Source: Daphnia pulex (Eukaryota; Arthropoda; Branchiopoda; Diplostraca; Daphniidae). From it: a DNA stretch of 64,000 bases. Both the position numbers and the translations under genes were made by a program. This document shows, in pieces, positions 11,419 to 22,295 of the stretch. How positions within the stretch are numbered: position 1 is the first letter of the stretch; the number at the start of each line of letters is the position of its first letter. The notes beneath the pieces are model-generated. The model saw nothing but the letters and a program-made list of their open reading frames with translations, did not search any database and was not told the DNA's origin. The stretch spans positions 8,618,001 to 8,682,000 of the forward strand of contig NC_060025.1 of assembly GCF_021134715.1 (NCBI RefSeq), written 5' to 3'.

Positions 11419-11490
11419 GCCGTGTTGGCGATTACAATGTAACGAGCACTTAGGTGATGGGTATACGCAGTGATTCCGGAGAAGCGATCG
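11419..11490 (-). pseudogene. Possible exon-1 relic of the RRKRG family
   Basis: On the minus strand this reads ...RFSGITAYTHH..., which resembles the family exon-1 motif PLFSGVTSYT (six identical and two conservative residues in ten). No signal peptide, C-x9-C pair or RRKRG is nearby. It lies between the two arms of the cluster, where a lost copy would be expected. The match is short and could be chance. Confidence 0.25.
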
Positions 11491-11895
11491 TTCAGAAAGA
11501 TAAAGTGTAAAAAGATATCCGTCAAAGTGACAGAGACAAATGTGTTCACAGCGGTCGATGAGTCCGCAAACTTTAAAAGTTAGTTAGAATCGCGTTCTCA
11601 GAGTTCTATCCACATCATAGTCAAATTTTTTTGAAACTATAAGAAAACCGGATGACTTGCGGTTACGATCTGAAGGGTACTATAATTTTGTGCGTGCGGA
11701 CAATCTTATATGTGCGTGAAAACAGAGAGAATATAATGCAACCGGTTTGTTTTTCAGCCATGAATTTTAAGAAATAAAAGCAGAAAGGGCCGACTTAGCT
11801 TCCTACCAGCTTTCGCCTGGCTGCTATATACTATAGGCTATTATATAGGACAGCAGGAAAACCGTTGGTTTCGAAACATTCTTGATTCCCTCGTA

Positions 11896-11927
11896 TATAT
11901 AAAGAACCTGAGAACTGCGAGTGAAGA
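11896..11927 (+). promoter_or_regulatory. Core promoter of gene D
   Basis: TATATAAAG (11896-11904) with GAAGATGT centred 31 bp downstream as the likely start region, giving a 5' UTR of about 86 nt. The same GAAGATGT motif appears upstream of genes F and G. Confidence 0.55.
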
Positions 11928-12012
11928 TGTCTTTTGTCACTCAGACTCTATAGCTGATCTATAGCTGAACTGTCTGTATTTAATTCCCTCGTCAGTTAAA
12001 TTTATTTTCACC

Positions 12013-13004
12013 ATGTCGAAAATTTCGATTCTTTTGATTTTGATCGGTTCAATGTCTTCCGCTTTGGCGAGCTTCAATCCCCACGGCCAGCCGCTATTTT
12101 CCACGGTGACATCTTACACTTTGGAAATAGCGAAGGTTACGGTCAACAAGTCGACACCCTGTTACATCACGGAAGGCCAAGTGACCCAATGTCGACGGAA
12201 GCGCGGGATGGAAGAGAGGCCATTGATTCTCCAATTCGACAATGATTACGACGCCATCGCTCCATCCGCTGTTGTGAAGTGAATAGCTACTCTTTGATTT
12301 ATTATTTTTATTATTTGACATCTGTTTTTCTAACTATAGAATTAACAGTTATTATTTTAAACTATTGCAGGATTGAATCCACAGCTGTTCCTCGTTCCAT
12401 GAGTCCAATGGACATTTACAGAGGAAACAAGTTAATGGCCAACAAGGTCTACAGTTCGTTCGATGATTCTTTCTACAACACCCAAAATAATATCCGGCAA
12501 CTGGCGATCAGGGGCCGGAACAACGTCATCTCAGTCGGCAACTGCGGAATGTCGACCGTCAACTTTAGCGAATTCCTGTCTTGTTTGGGAATGACTGTCC
12601 AGGAAACGACCACACTGACGGCCACTTTTACCGAAACTTCAATCCGGTCCACTGGTTACCATACCTGGACTGTGATGGGCTGCACTCCGGCCGGATTCCC
12701 TTATCAATACTGCCCTAGCGACTCTACTCCTGAGGTGACCGGTCTAATCCAATCATCCACGATCGATTCTATCGACACCGGATCAACTGCGACCGATCCT
12801 AACGCCACCGGATCAACTAATACGGCCGATTCTATCGACACCGGATCAACTACGGCCGATTCTTCCGAAGCTGGATCAACTACGACAGATTCTTCCGACG
12901 CTGGATCAACTACAATCGATTCTACCGACATTGAAACAACTACCGATTTTGTTTCGACTGATACCAGTAGCCCCACTACTACGACCGAGCAAATTGCACC
13001 TTGA
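12013..13004 (+). CDS. Gene D: secreted RRKRG-family protein with Ser/Thr tail
   Basis: Exons 12013-12278 and 12371-13004 join in phase 2 (intron 92 bp) and give 299 aa. The signal peptide is MSKISILLILIGSMSSALAS. C50 and C60 precede RRKRG at 61-65, followed by MEERP. Exon 2 has YSSFDDSF, GRNNVISVGNCGMSTVNF, ETTTLTATFTET and CTPAGFPYQYCP. The tail of about 95 residues is built from imperfect 10-11-residue units (such as DSIDTGSTTA) rich in Ser, Thr, Asp and Gly, then ends EQIAP as gene B ends EIVAP. It is the first plus-strand gene, divergent from gene C across the 6-kb gap. Function unknown; secretion and processing are inferred. Confidence 0.88.
12761..12945 (+). repeat. Coding repeats in gene D tail (about 30-33 bp units)
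   Basis: Six to seven imperfect units built around GGATCAACTA and GATTCT(A/T)(C), encoding (I/S)D(T/A)GSTT(A/T)DS. They are more diverged than the gene B repeats and unrelated to them in sequence, so the tails arose separately. Confidence 0.75.
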
Positions 13005-15465
13005 ATCCTTGTTATAAGAAGACAAATTCCTGCTGTCAAAAATCAAACGATCATTTGATGCGAGGCATTTTTATTTACCTTTGCAGTTTTCGAATATAAT
13101 AATAGAGTAAGTTGGCCGTAATTTAATATTTAAAATCCATTGGCAAATCAGAATCATGTCTAAATGAATATTCCCCATCAAATGATTCACCAATTGTCCA
13201 CACTATTCCATGAGCCTCTATTTAATCTTAAATTTGTTTTAATTTAATCCCAAAAAATATTCAATTTAAAAAAAAACAGAAATAAAAAATCTTTTCCAGC
13301 ATTCAATATATGTCTATTATTTAATTCAAATACTGAAAGCGCAAAGTTTAAACCCTATCTTTATAGGTATATAATTTTTTCAGCCAAAGGTAAGTTGGTA
13401 AAATAATATGGCGAAATTTAATAGAAATTTATGTAAGCGACCGAGCTGAATTATATTCAGTTGAGGTGGTTTTAAACAAGTTTTAAATCTGAATAACATT
13501 TGCATGAAACAAGTTCACAATATTTATCTCCCAATTATCAGCGCACACTCCGCATCCCCCCTTTGTGCGAGACTTCTGGTTTTTACGTGGATTTCTTTTT
13601 CCTTGGTTTGCTTTGACGTCAACCGAGTAGAATTGTGACAGCGTGATAAAATGTGCCCCCGTATTATATTTTTTAAAGAGGGAAAACTGTACCACCACAC
13701 AAGCGTTTATCTGGTTCCTGTTTTTTTTTAATTTTAATCAAAAGAATTGCTGGCCAATGATAAAATTTGTGCGGGTTTCGATCTGACCCGAGTTCCAGCA
13801 GATTTGTTTAAGGCGTTATAATCTGTGTAGGAGGTCATACAAAGTCTTTCTGCCGGTAAACCCAACATATCAGTATAAGGACGACTTCCCAAAGAAATAA
13901 AAAAATTACCAGAGCGGAGTTCACCGCATTTTCATATGCCAAATAACAATTCAGTTCTTGCGAATAGCGTGGCATCATGATGTCCAAAAGACGACAACTA
14001 TATATACCGTTCTTCTATATATCCAGTCCGAATTAGGTTTACTTTTTCAGATTTGAGGTCACTGATGCACGAGCAGATTGGTGTTAGTTTTTTATTTGTT
14101 TTTTTGTTTTCTTTTCCATCATTTTGTGATCATGAAATGTGACATCAGTAAGCAAATAACGGTCCCTTCCAAAAGATTTTGAGGATTTTGATCGCGATCG
14201 AACATATTATTTTTACTTTCCTTAAATCAAAGCAATTTCTTAGAACTTCTGACCTTTAGTGAGACCAACACAGCAGCATCATTTTGCTACATTGTTATCA
14301 AATTATTTCGTCCCAAAACTGATTAAAGTGTTAGTGTCTGGAATAATTAGATTGGAGCCGTTCAAGGATACTCTGTTGGCGCTATAAAATGCTGATGAAA
14401 ACAGTTGAAAGAATGTGTTGAAATTAGAGCTTTTGTACACCTTGTTGGGAACCAATTTTTGGGTTACAGGGAAAACTATTTCACACGTCGGTAAATTAAT
14501 TACGAAATTGGATCAGTCAGTGACACAGACTGTCCGTCTGGAATTTCCGGCCGGCGCACCGACATCTGTTGTCAACGAACCAAGCCACAGCTCAATTAAT
14601 GCCGACCTTCAATCAAAGTTTGCGTATGATGGAGGTCAATCAAAAGTGTTTGTCCCATATTTTAATCATTAGTTATTTTAATATAATTTCAATTTTAGTT
14701 ATTTACAATTTTTAAAATTTATTTAACAGCATTAATTGTAATTAAATCTTGATTCAAATTAAATTTCCGATCGCACGACCAGCAACGACAATAGTAGCTA
14801 TTCCAGTTGTCATCGAGTTTCTTATATGTATATTTCAATTTGTATTTTGTATAGCATAATAGCAACCAAATAAGGCAGATGTCAAAATATACACCAAAAT
14901 AAGTATTGGCGATGGGTTATTTACCTCCTGCCGACTCGATAAACCATGTATAAGTGTATTATAATTACAAATAATCGACTATACGATTGAGGAAAAAAAA
15001 TGGGAGAAATTGAAATGCCAAAAAAAGTGACGCCAAACAAATGACCGCGACCGTCGCCATCGAATGACAAAGACAAATTCCACTTAAGGTGAAACAACGA
15101 GAAGAAAATATACATTGGTTAATCCGACACACAAGACATTTTTGCCGGTTGCTCGTCGAGTTCGCGTCGCCTCTCGCGCGGGTTCTGGCGCCAACAACTG
15201 GAATTGACGATGGTTGATTCGATTTCCAAATGAAGGTAATGAAACCGGTTTACGCTTTGGGCCACTTTGCTGTGTGTTTTCCCATATATATACGTAGATT
15301 GAGTGACAACAAAAAAGTAGGCAAAACCACACGCAAAGGGTCACTATTCTCATCGGCCTTTTCGGGAAATATAAGAAAAGGCCGGCGCCAGAATGTTTGT
15401 CCATCGGCGGAATATAACATATGTGAACATAATAGGCAGCGCCGGGTGCATATGATTCCGTTGAA
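13005..15465. other. Intergenic between genes D and E
   Basis: No supported gene. AATAAA at 13281-13286 could end gene D. The 85-codon open frame at 14415-14672 lacks a recognisable domain, a promoter or splice sites. A CpG-rich stretch near 15120-15220 is unexplained. Confidence 0.4.
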
Positions 15466-15473
15466 TATAAAAG
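15466..15473 (+). promoter_or_regulatory. TATA box of gene E
   Basis: TATAAAAG, 108 bp upstream of the ATG. A TAGTTGTGTGTC stretch about 28 bp downstream resembles the CATTGTGTCC start region of genes B and C. Confidence 0.5.
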
Positions 15474-15573
15474 AACCAGAAATCCGATTGAATAGTTGTG
15501 TGTCTCAGTGTCTCTCGTTCATTCAACACCCTCCAATATCTTCCTGATATTTTACATAATATTATAATCTACC

Positions 15574-16327
15574 ATGATGTCCAAAATTGCAATTCTTTTG
15601 GTTTTGATGGGTTCGACGTCTTCCGCTTTTGCCCGCATCAATCTCCACGATGGGCCGCTCTTCTCCGGTGCGACGTCCTTCACCTTGGAGCTGGAGACCC
15701 GGACTTTGACCAAGCCAACGCCCTGTTTCGTCACTTCCGGCGACGTCTCCCAGTGCAGACGCAAGCGCGGAATCGAAGAGAATCCCAAAATCGTGAGCCA
15801 TCATTCGGATTTGGCGCCATCAGCTGTTGTCGGGTGAAATTTTATTTAAATTTTGTCATTGTTCAAATTATAATTGAATTGATTGAGGCAGGATTGAGGC
15901 TACTCCGGTCCCTCGTGTTTCTCGTATGGGTTTGGGATCGTCTCATCGATACAATTCCAATCTAAGAGTTTTCAGCTCGTTTGATGACGCATCATACTCT
16001 GGCAACAATTACCGACAACCGGTGGTGACTAGAGGCCGGAATAACGTCATCTCGGTCGGCGATTGCGGTATGTCGACCGTCAATTTTAGCGAGTTTCTCT
16101 CCTGTCTGGGCTTGGATGTCCAGCAAACGACCACACTGACGGCCACTTTTACCGAAACTTCGATCCTGTCCACCGGCTATACCACCATGACCGTGTTGGG
16201 CTGCACTCCGGCCGGATTCCCTTATCCATCTTGCTCTGAGGAAGAGGTGTCAAATGAAGGAGGAGAGGAATTGAATGACTCGACTACCGAGTTTAATTCT
16301 GTTAGTGAAGATAGTACTCCTGTTTAG
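15574..16327 (+). CDS. Gene E: secreted RRKRG-family protein, acidic tail
   Basis: Exons 15574-15833 and 15892-16327 join in phase 2 (intron 58 bp) and give 231 aa. Two Met codons stand in tandem (15574 and 15577); the second aligns with the paralogues. The signal peptide ends at SSAFA. C-x9-C precedes RRKRG at 62-66 counted from the first Met. Exon 2 has FSSFDDAS, VGDCGMSTVNFSEFLSCLG, TTTLTATFTET and CTPAGFPYPSC. The usual Pro after the last Cys is absent (CSEE). The tail of about 35 residues is acidic and Ser/Thr-rich (EEEVSNEGGEELNDS). AATAAA lies at 16596-16601. Function unknown. Confidence 0.87.
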
Positions 16328-18332
16328 ACCTCTTTTATAATTATTCTCAGATATTGAGAAGAAACCCTTTAAGCCATAACGCGATATCATATTGCTGCTT
16401 TGACAGCATAGATAGTCTTAAACAAGATATGCACTGGTTCGTGTTTTCCAGTTACACAATTAAATTATTTAATTTTTAATTACTAAGTCTAAGTCGTGCT
16501 GAAAAGTTTCATTAGTAACGTACTGACTTTTCACGAGTAATGTTCTGTTCCTATATAATACGTTCCTATATTTAATTTGTATATTCAGCACGAGCAATAA
16601 AAAAGTTTCTTTCGTGAATGCAAAGTCAATTGCGTGATATCATGACTTCGTATTTATTATAATTTCACTAATCATATTTTTAAAAATTATGGTTGAATAA
16701 CACAGCACTTGTCGTTCGTCGAGTACCTAATAGGGGGTGATGGGTGTGAAATAACTAAAAGCAAAAGCACATATAGCTTTCCTCAACACGAGATATAATG
16801 AAAAGGGAAGCGTTGAAAATATTATACACGAGACTTCCGCTTCATAATGAATGCTGAATTTACATAAATTCTTATCACCTAAACCAGTTCCATTTACCAA
16901 GGTCGATTCAGCGCATCAGGCGCAAAGAATTTTTTTATTTGTTTTTGAAAATTCGCGGAGTTTTGCATAGTTCTAAGAGCATTTCTAGATCCAATCACAC
17001 ACACAGCATGATGTATAAAAAAAGCGTAAAATAAGAATGCAAATATTATGCAGCATTATTCCCATATATATATATAATACGTGAGTGAATCAAATAAATG
17101 ATGTGCGTTCCAATTTAAAGGCGGGTTGATATCGTCTTTTGACAGTGTCCACATTATTTGCATAACACGGAACCGTGTTGTCCGCGATTGCTGTCGATAA
17201 TTTGCAATCCAGAATTTATATATTCAACCGCGCGTTTGTTCGATTATTATATATACAAACTTTATACGGGACTTGTTTTTTTTTTCTTTTTAATTTTTTA
17301 ATCAATTTCGGTTTTTGATGCGTTCCCAATGTTGTATACTATTAAGTTCTTATTCAGCGAGATTGCGCACGAGTGATAATTTTTATCCTTATTCTCTTAT
17401 AACATCGTCATGCCATCTACTTTTGAAAATGGCAAAACAGGATTTTCATCTGATTATTATTTAGTCGTGTGCTGTTCTTGACGGAAAAGCTTATCACTGT
17501 AGACGGGAGGTCACCGAGATTGGGTGGTTCTTTTTTTTTTCAGCTCAATGACAACAGCAGAGATGCGGCATTTGCGCTTCCCTTCCTATAGATAAGAGTT
17601 TGTGGACGACACACTTGTCTATATATTTGTTTTTGAATCGAAATAAAACTGGAAATTCAGCTGCGCCTTTATTGGCCTTACAAGATGGCGAATAGTACGC
17701 ATGAATAATACATGATAAATTTTGCTCTTATATTTTTTGTTGGTCAGTTTACATGCACACAATTCTGAAGAAGATCGATATTCAAATTTGCATAGTAAAA
17801 GATCTTCACGAGAAGTTTATTTTTCACGAGAAGATATCGCAACACACAATCTCTTCCATGTTTCTATACATGGTCCTAAACCCATCAGAATGTGCTGTAG
17901 ATCATATCTGTCAAGATCTCCCTCACACCACCCGCAAACAATTGAATTGACAAAATTATTCGCCACATGTTTATATAGAGGATAGGCTATAGGACATTGA
18001 ACCATCTAGACAGCACATGGGATTCCAAACGTCTTTCCCAGTCTATATATTATATGTATACAGGTGATAAGATCACTAAACAACACGAAAAATAGGACCG
18101 TGATCATTTCTTATTTCTCCCCGTTGGACAGGTTTCTTTTTTTGCCATCGCCCATTTTGCTGTTTTGGTCTTTTTTCTGGTTTGTGCTAGTGACGTTGAA
18201 CCCGCACAACTAAGGACAGTTGTCGCTTGTTCTTATAGTCGATGTTTTTTTTGTATCAAACATTTCCAATCCAATAGACACATCTGCACGTCATAAGGTC
18301 ACGATCGCCTTCACGTCCATTCTGAAATTCGG
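16328..18332. other. Intergenic between genes E and F
   Basis: Gene E's likely 3' UTR to about 16610, then 1.7 kb of AT-rich sequence. Several TATA-like strings (17060-17075, 17215-17260) have no gene beside them. Open frames at 17722-18005 overlap on both strands and lack coding features. Confidence 0.4.
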
Positions 18333-18364
18333 TATAAAAAGGCGAGAAGATGTCGTTGAAGAAA
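18333..18364 (+). promoter_or_regulatory. Core promoter of gene F
   Basis: TATAAAAA starts at 18333. ATTGTC at 18364 lies 31 bp downstream and resembles the start motif of genes B and C, giving a 5' UTR of about 77 nt. GAAGATGT, seen at gene D's start, lies between them. Confidence 0.5.
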
Positions 18365-18440
18365 TTGTCTTGCTTCAACTGTTGTTGAATTCACCACACA
18401 GTCGCAGCTCTTTGCAACAACCCATTTTATCTAAACTACC

Positions 18441-19177
18441 ATGTCTCATCAATGGTTGGCACTTTTGGTCTTGGTCGGACTGGCTTCTTCGGCTTTGGCC
18501 AGCTTCAATCCTCACGGCCAGCCGCTCCTTTCAGCGGTGACATCTTACACTTTTACCGTCATGACGACGAGCGCCAACAAGACGATGTACTGCTACACCA
18601 CGGAAGGCCAAGTCTCTCAATGTCGTCGTAAGCGCGGAATTGAAGAGAGCCCACTGATTCTTGCAGCTCATCCAGTTTCTGAGGATGAACCCATCAACCC
18701 ATCGAATGTTTTGGGGTAAAATTATTTGTCAACATTTTTATTTCAATCCTAATAGACTCGTTGATTTTTGGTTTGACTAATTGAATTAATTTGAACAGAG
18801 TTGAAGCTACGACTGCTCCAAGAGCAGAACGGGCCCTGAGTGCGTTGGACTATTACAACGCCGACAGGATCTTCAGTTCGTTTGACGACTCCTACTTGAA
18901 CAAACAAAACCTTTTCCGACAACTGTCCAACAGAGGAAGGAACAACGTCATCTCGGTCGGCAACTGCGGCATGTCGACGGTCAACTTTAGCCAGTTCCTT
19001 TCCTGCCTGGGATTGACTGTCCAGGAAACGACCACTCTGACGGCCACCTTCACCGACACCATCTTCACCGGAACCAAATATAATACAATGACCGTCAAGA
19101 ACTGCACACCGGCCGGATTTCCTTATGCGTTCTGTGACAAAATTATTAAAAATACTGCTGTGGCTGCTGAAGTTTAA
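18441..19177 (+). CDS. Gene F: secreted RRKRG-family protein
   Basis: Exons 18441-18715 and 18799-19177 join in phase 2 (intron 83 bp) and give 217 aa. The signal peptide is MSHQWLALLVLVGLASSALA. C51 and C61 precede RRKRG at 62-66. Exon 2 has FSSFDDSY, GRNNVISVGNCGMSTVNF, ETTTLTATFTDT and NCTPAGFPYAFC, followed by a short tail (DKIIKNTAVAAEV). The exon-1 segment HGQPLL(or F)SAVTSYTFTV with TTEGQVSQC and the exon-2 KNCTPAGFPY are closest to gene C, suggesting that C and F are a pair from the duplication that made the two arms. Function unknown. Confidence 0.87.
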
Positions 19178-20758
19178 ATCTGAAACATTTCCCATTTCAA
19201 CACTGATCTGGAAATGCTGACTCCCTTGAAACGATTTCCGATGAATCCCCCCACAAATTCGGCACATTGTTGCTGAATTCAAAATGTTATTCTTCACTTA
19301 AACTTTAAAATTATTTCAAAATTTTCTGGTGTATTTAAAAAAGTGCAATTTATTTATATTGCTGATTGAATTTGATCCAAGTCGTTTTTGAAAGGCATGC
19401 ACTTTATTATGTATTCGGCCTAAATTAATAAAATATTTCTTTGCAGACAAATTACGCCTTATATTTATTACTAAAATAAAACTAGATTGTTTATTGTGAG
19501 GGACGGGGTTTGGAGTTTGAAGGTAATTCAATTTGGGTATATTTATTTCTGGGCAGTTTAATTTTGTATTTTTTAAACTAATAATTCCCGATATTTCGTT
19601 CAGACAAGGAATTATAGGCGCAATGAAACTCAAATAACTATAGGAAATGTCATCACCACTATAAAATGACAATTGGGTCATACCTCATAACAAACTGTGA
19701 CAGTTGAAACGAAGCCTGAATAATTTCTAGACAGGTTTCCACACTCTAGCGCTGAGGTGTGACGCGGAATCGCGCGGAATAATTTAAAAAAAGGTGTGAC
19801 GATTGGCCAATTATTTCGCTTATTCTAGAAAACGGGTTTTCTGTAAAAGGGCAAACAGGAAATGTACGGAATTCTCTCAGCATCGTTCTAAATTACGCCG
19901 TTTGATTATAATTTTACGAAATGAGAATTCCAGTTTTTGGGAAAAATTCGGCTTTGAAAAACAGCCAAATTTGGAAGGAAACAACAAATGCGGACTTGTG
20001 CATCATCAACAGGTCATTGTTTCCCTGCCCACCTCAAGGCCGGTTTTCCATCATATCCCAACAACGAAAACGTAATCGCGTAATCGATTCCCCCCTAATA
20101 TCAAACATATTGATGAAAGATTTGCATCTCAATCTAATGCGTTCGCAGTTTCCCGTTTCAATTCCAACAACAGAATTTCCAGTTTCATTCATTTGACGAT
20201 GTTCATATTCCAGCAGCGTTGAACATTTTCCATAAAAATCTGGAGGCTGACAAATGTGGCCGTCGTCACGGGTTGGAGATGCTGCTGCATTCCGGAAAGT
20301 TTCTCTATTATGAATATTGCCAATAAGAGAGTAATAACGTCACGAGAATAGATTCCTTGGCACCTTGTTATGTACCTTTCGAGTCTCCAGCATTAACTGT
20401 TGTACGTTTATTGGAGAGTTATTCCGGGATATAACAAATATTGCTGCTGTTGCAAACTTTTCTTTTACATTCTAAGACCCGGAACTTTGTGACATCCAGA
20501 TGGATTGGACAAATAATCCAAAACATGTAGCGCATCTAACTCCCGCGACTGTTTGATTTGTCTTTTGTTTTGTAATAACCCGGCGACCGGCGTTTGTTTC
20601 AGCGCTTTATTGAATTCATTTTTCTTCTTTGCAACTCCATGGGTAAAACTCCGCTGCTGACAGCGTACAACTCGCCTCATTTGCATCAAGGAAACAACAG
20701 AGGGCATTTTATCGCATTTTCTAACCTTGCTGGACGTTGTATACGGGACTCGCACACA
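19178..20758. other. Intergenic between genes F and G
   Basis: No supported gene. AATAAA at 19427-19432 could end gene F. The open frames at 19316-19681, 19803-20196 and 20465-20755 have no domain, partner exon or promoter I can see. Confidence 0.4.
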
Positions 20759-20835
20759 TAATAAAAAGAGCTACGACAGTCCGATGGAAGATGTTGTCTC
20801 TCACCGACTGCCTAACCGATCCGGTCCTATATAAG
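20759..20835 (+). promoter_or_regulatory. Two alternative core promoters of gene G
   Basis: A strong TATATAAG (20828-20835) lies only 24 bp before the first ATG (20852), so a start 31 bp downstream would fall inside the frame and favour the second Met (20876). A weaker TAATAAAAAG at 20759 has GAAGATGTTGTC 32 bp downstream (A at 20791), matching gene D's start motif and giving a family-like 61-nt 5' UTR. Which one is used decides the protein start. Confidence 0.45.
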
Positions 20836-20851
20836 CTCGACTGAACAAAAA

Positions 20852-21621
20852 ATGCAAACCCGTTTGATTTGCCAAATGTTGCTGGTGGTAGGACTATTCT
20901 TGGTAGGCTCTTGTAGCTGTTCGCAGGTACTCGACGGGCCTCTCTTCAGCGGAGTGACATCGTTCACCGTCACGGCCGAAACGTCGACCGTGACCAAAGC
21001 GACGCCCTGCTTCATCACGTTCACTTCCGTTTCCCAGTGCCGGAGGAAACGCGGAATCGAAGAGCGGCCGCTGATTATTCAAGAAGACAACTGGGAAATT
21101 ACTCCATCGGCTGTTATTGGGTATATAACTAGAGTTCAAAATCCAAGTTTTGATCGATGTTAAATTGAATTACGTTCTGCAGAGTCAAACCCACCGATGC
21201 CCCGATCCTTTCAAGATCAAGATTCCAGGCGGATAAGATTGTCAGCTCGTTTGACGACTCGTATTCCAGCACGCTGGATGTTTTCAGACAATTGGAGGCT
21301 AGAGGCAGAAACAAAATCATCACGGTTGGCAATTGCGGAATGTCGACGGTTAACTTTAGCGAATTCCTCTCTTGTTTGGGGATGACAGTCCAGGAAACGA
21401 CCACCCTGACGGCCACCTTCACCGAAACCACGACCTTATCGATTGGCTATAATCGAATGACTGTGATGGGCTGCACTCCGGCCGGATTCCCTTACATTTA
21501 TTGCCCGATTGAAGAAGTGGTTATTTGGGATGGAACGAATTTAACAACAACTGAAGGCCCACTCCCGAATTATCCGCAATATTTCTTCTCGAAAAACATG
21601 CAAGAAGTCGGGGACCTGTGA
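20852..21621 (+). CDS. Gene G: secreted RRKRG-family protein
   Basis: Exons 20852-21120 and 21183-21621 join in phase 2 (intron 62 bp) and give 235 aa from the first Met, or 227 aa from the Met at 20876, which also starts a good signal peptide (MLLVVGLFLVGSCSCS). C53 and C63 precede RRKRG at 64-68. Exon 2 has VSSFDDSY, VGNCGMSTVNFSEFLSCLG, ETTTLTATFTET and CTPAGFPYIYCP. The tail of about 37 residues is neither repetitive nor strongly charged and has one NLT sequon. LDGPLFSG in exon 1 is close to gene E's HDGPLFSG. AATAAA lies at 21807-21812. Function unknown. Confidence 0.85.
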
Positions 21622-22295
21622 ACTTATTCTTGTATGCCATTTTAATTATTTAATTTCTCTCCTGAACTTAAATCCCCCCATTGGAAATTCCGGCCGGAGT
21701 AGAATTTATATTTTAACTTATTTTGTTTTTATTAGTTATCTTTACATTTTATTCTCCAAAACATTTTCATTACAAGCAATAACCAGCGCATAGTTATAAG
21801 TTCTGAAATAAATGATTTTCCGCTTCTATTCGTGGCTTTTTTAATATTTCTTATAAGATTACAAGTCCCCGATATCTGACAGCTGTACCAATATGCGGCC
21901 AACGTATAGCCAAATCAACAAACGTTCAAGATTGTATACGTCAGCTATGGCTACGGATTTTATTTATGGCTCAAATACTGACACGGTTAACTATCGCACT
22001 GAAAGTCACAGGCTGGTATTAAATAGCTTATATCGCATTTGTTAGGTTTATTCGGTCAAAGAGTGCATCTGCCGCAGACAGAGTGCCATAGATTGCATCA
22101 TATCATAACTGGGTATATCCGATATAGTCGTATCAATTGTTTTCACCACTCATATGTGTTTGCTCACTTGATAACTCGTCGTACGCATTTTAACCAGCTG
22201 ATCCATAATGGCCAAGGATCACAATGTCCATTTCAGACGCAGGTCGAAGTGGAAGCGGTTGACACCAATTAAACTCGACAATTATTATTATTAAA
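21622..22295. other. Intergenic between gene G and the nuclease gene
   Basis: Contains gene G's 3' UTR (to about 21830) and the nuclease promoter region; no clear TATA box was recognised. A 20-bp piece at about 21685-21704 is an inverted match to the family's ACTCCGGCCGGAAT motif, possibly a fragment. Confidence 0.4.

Larger units (their letters stand above)
5797..11895. other. Gap between minus and plus arms of the cluster
   Basis: About 6 kb without a supported host gene, flanked by divergent genes C and D. It holds a second copy of the 4030-4900 block (7388-8205), a pair of related blocks (6660-7270 and 9515-10260), a terminal-inverted-repeat element (8209-9498) and a possible exon-1 relic near 11419-11490. 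The remaining sequence (5800-6650, 10300-11400, 11500-11890) shows nothing I can identify. Confidence 0.5.

Noticed and set aside
14415-14672. 85-codon plus-strand open frame between genes D and E
   Set aside because: No promoter, signal peptide, domain or splice partner; composition is not clearly coding. The CCGGCCGG it shares with family genes is too short to matter.
19803-20196. Two overlapping plus-strand frames of about 90 codons
   Set aside because: They overlap each other in different frames and neither has a recognisable motif or promoter.
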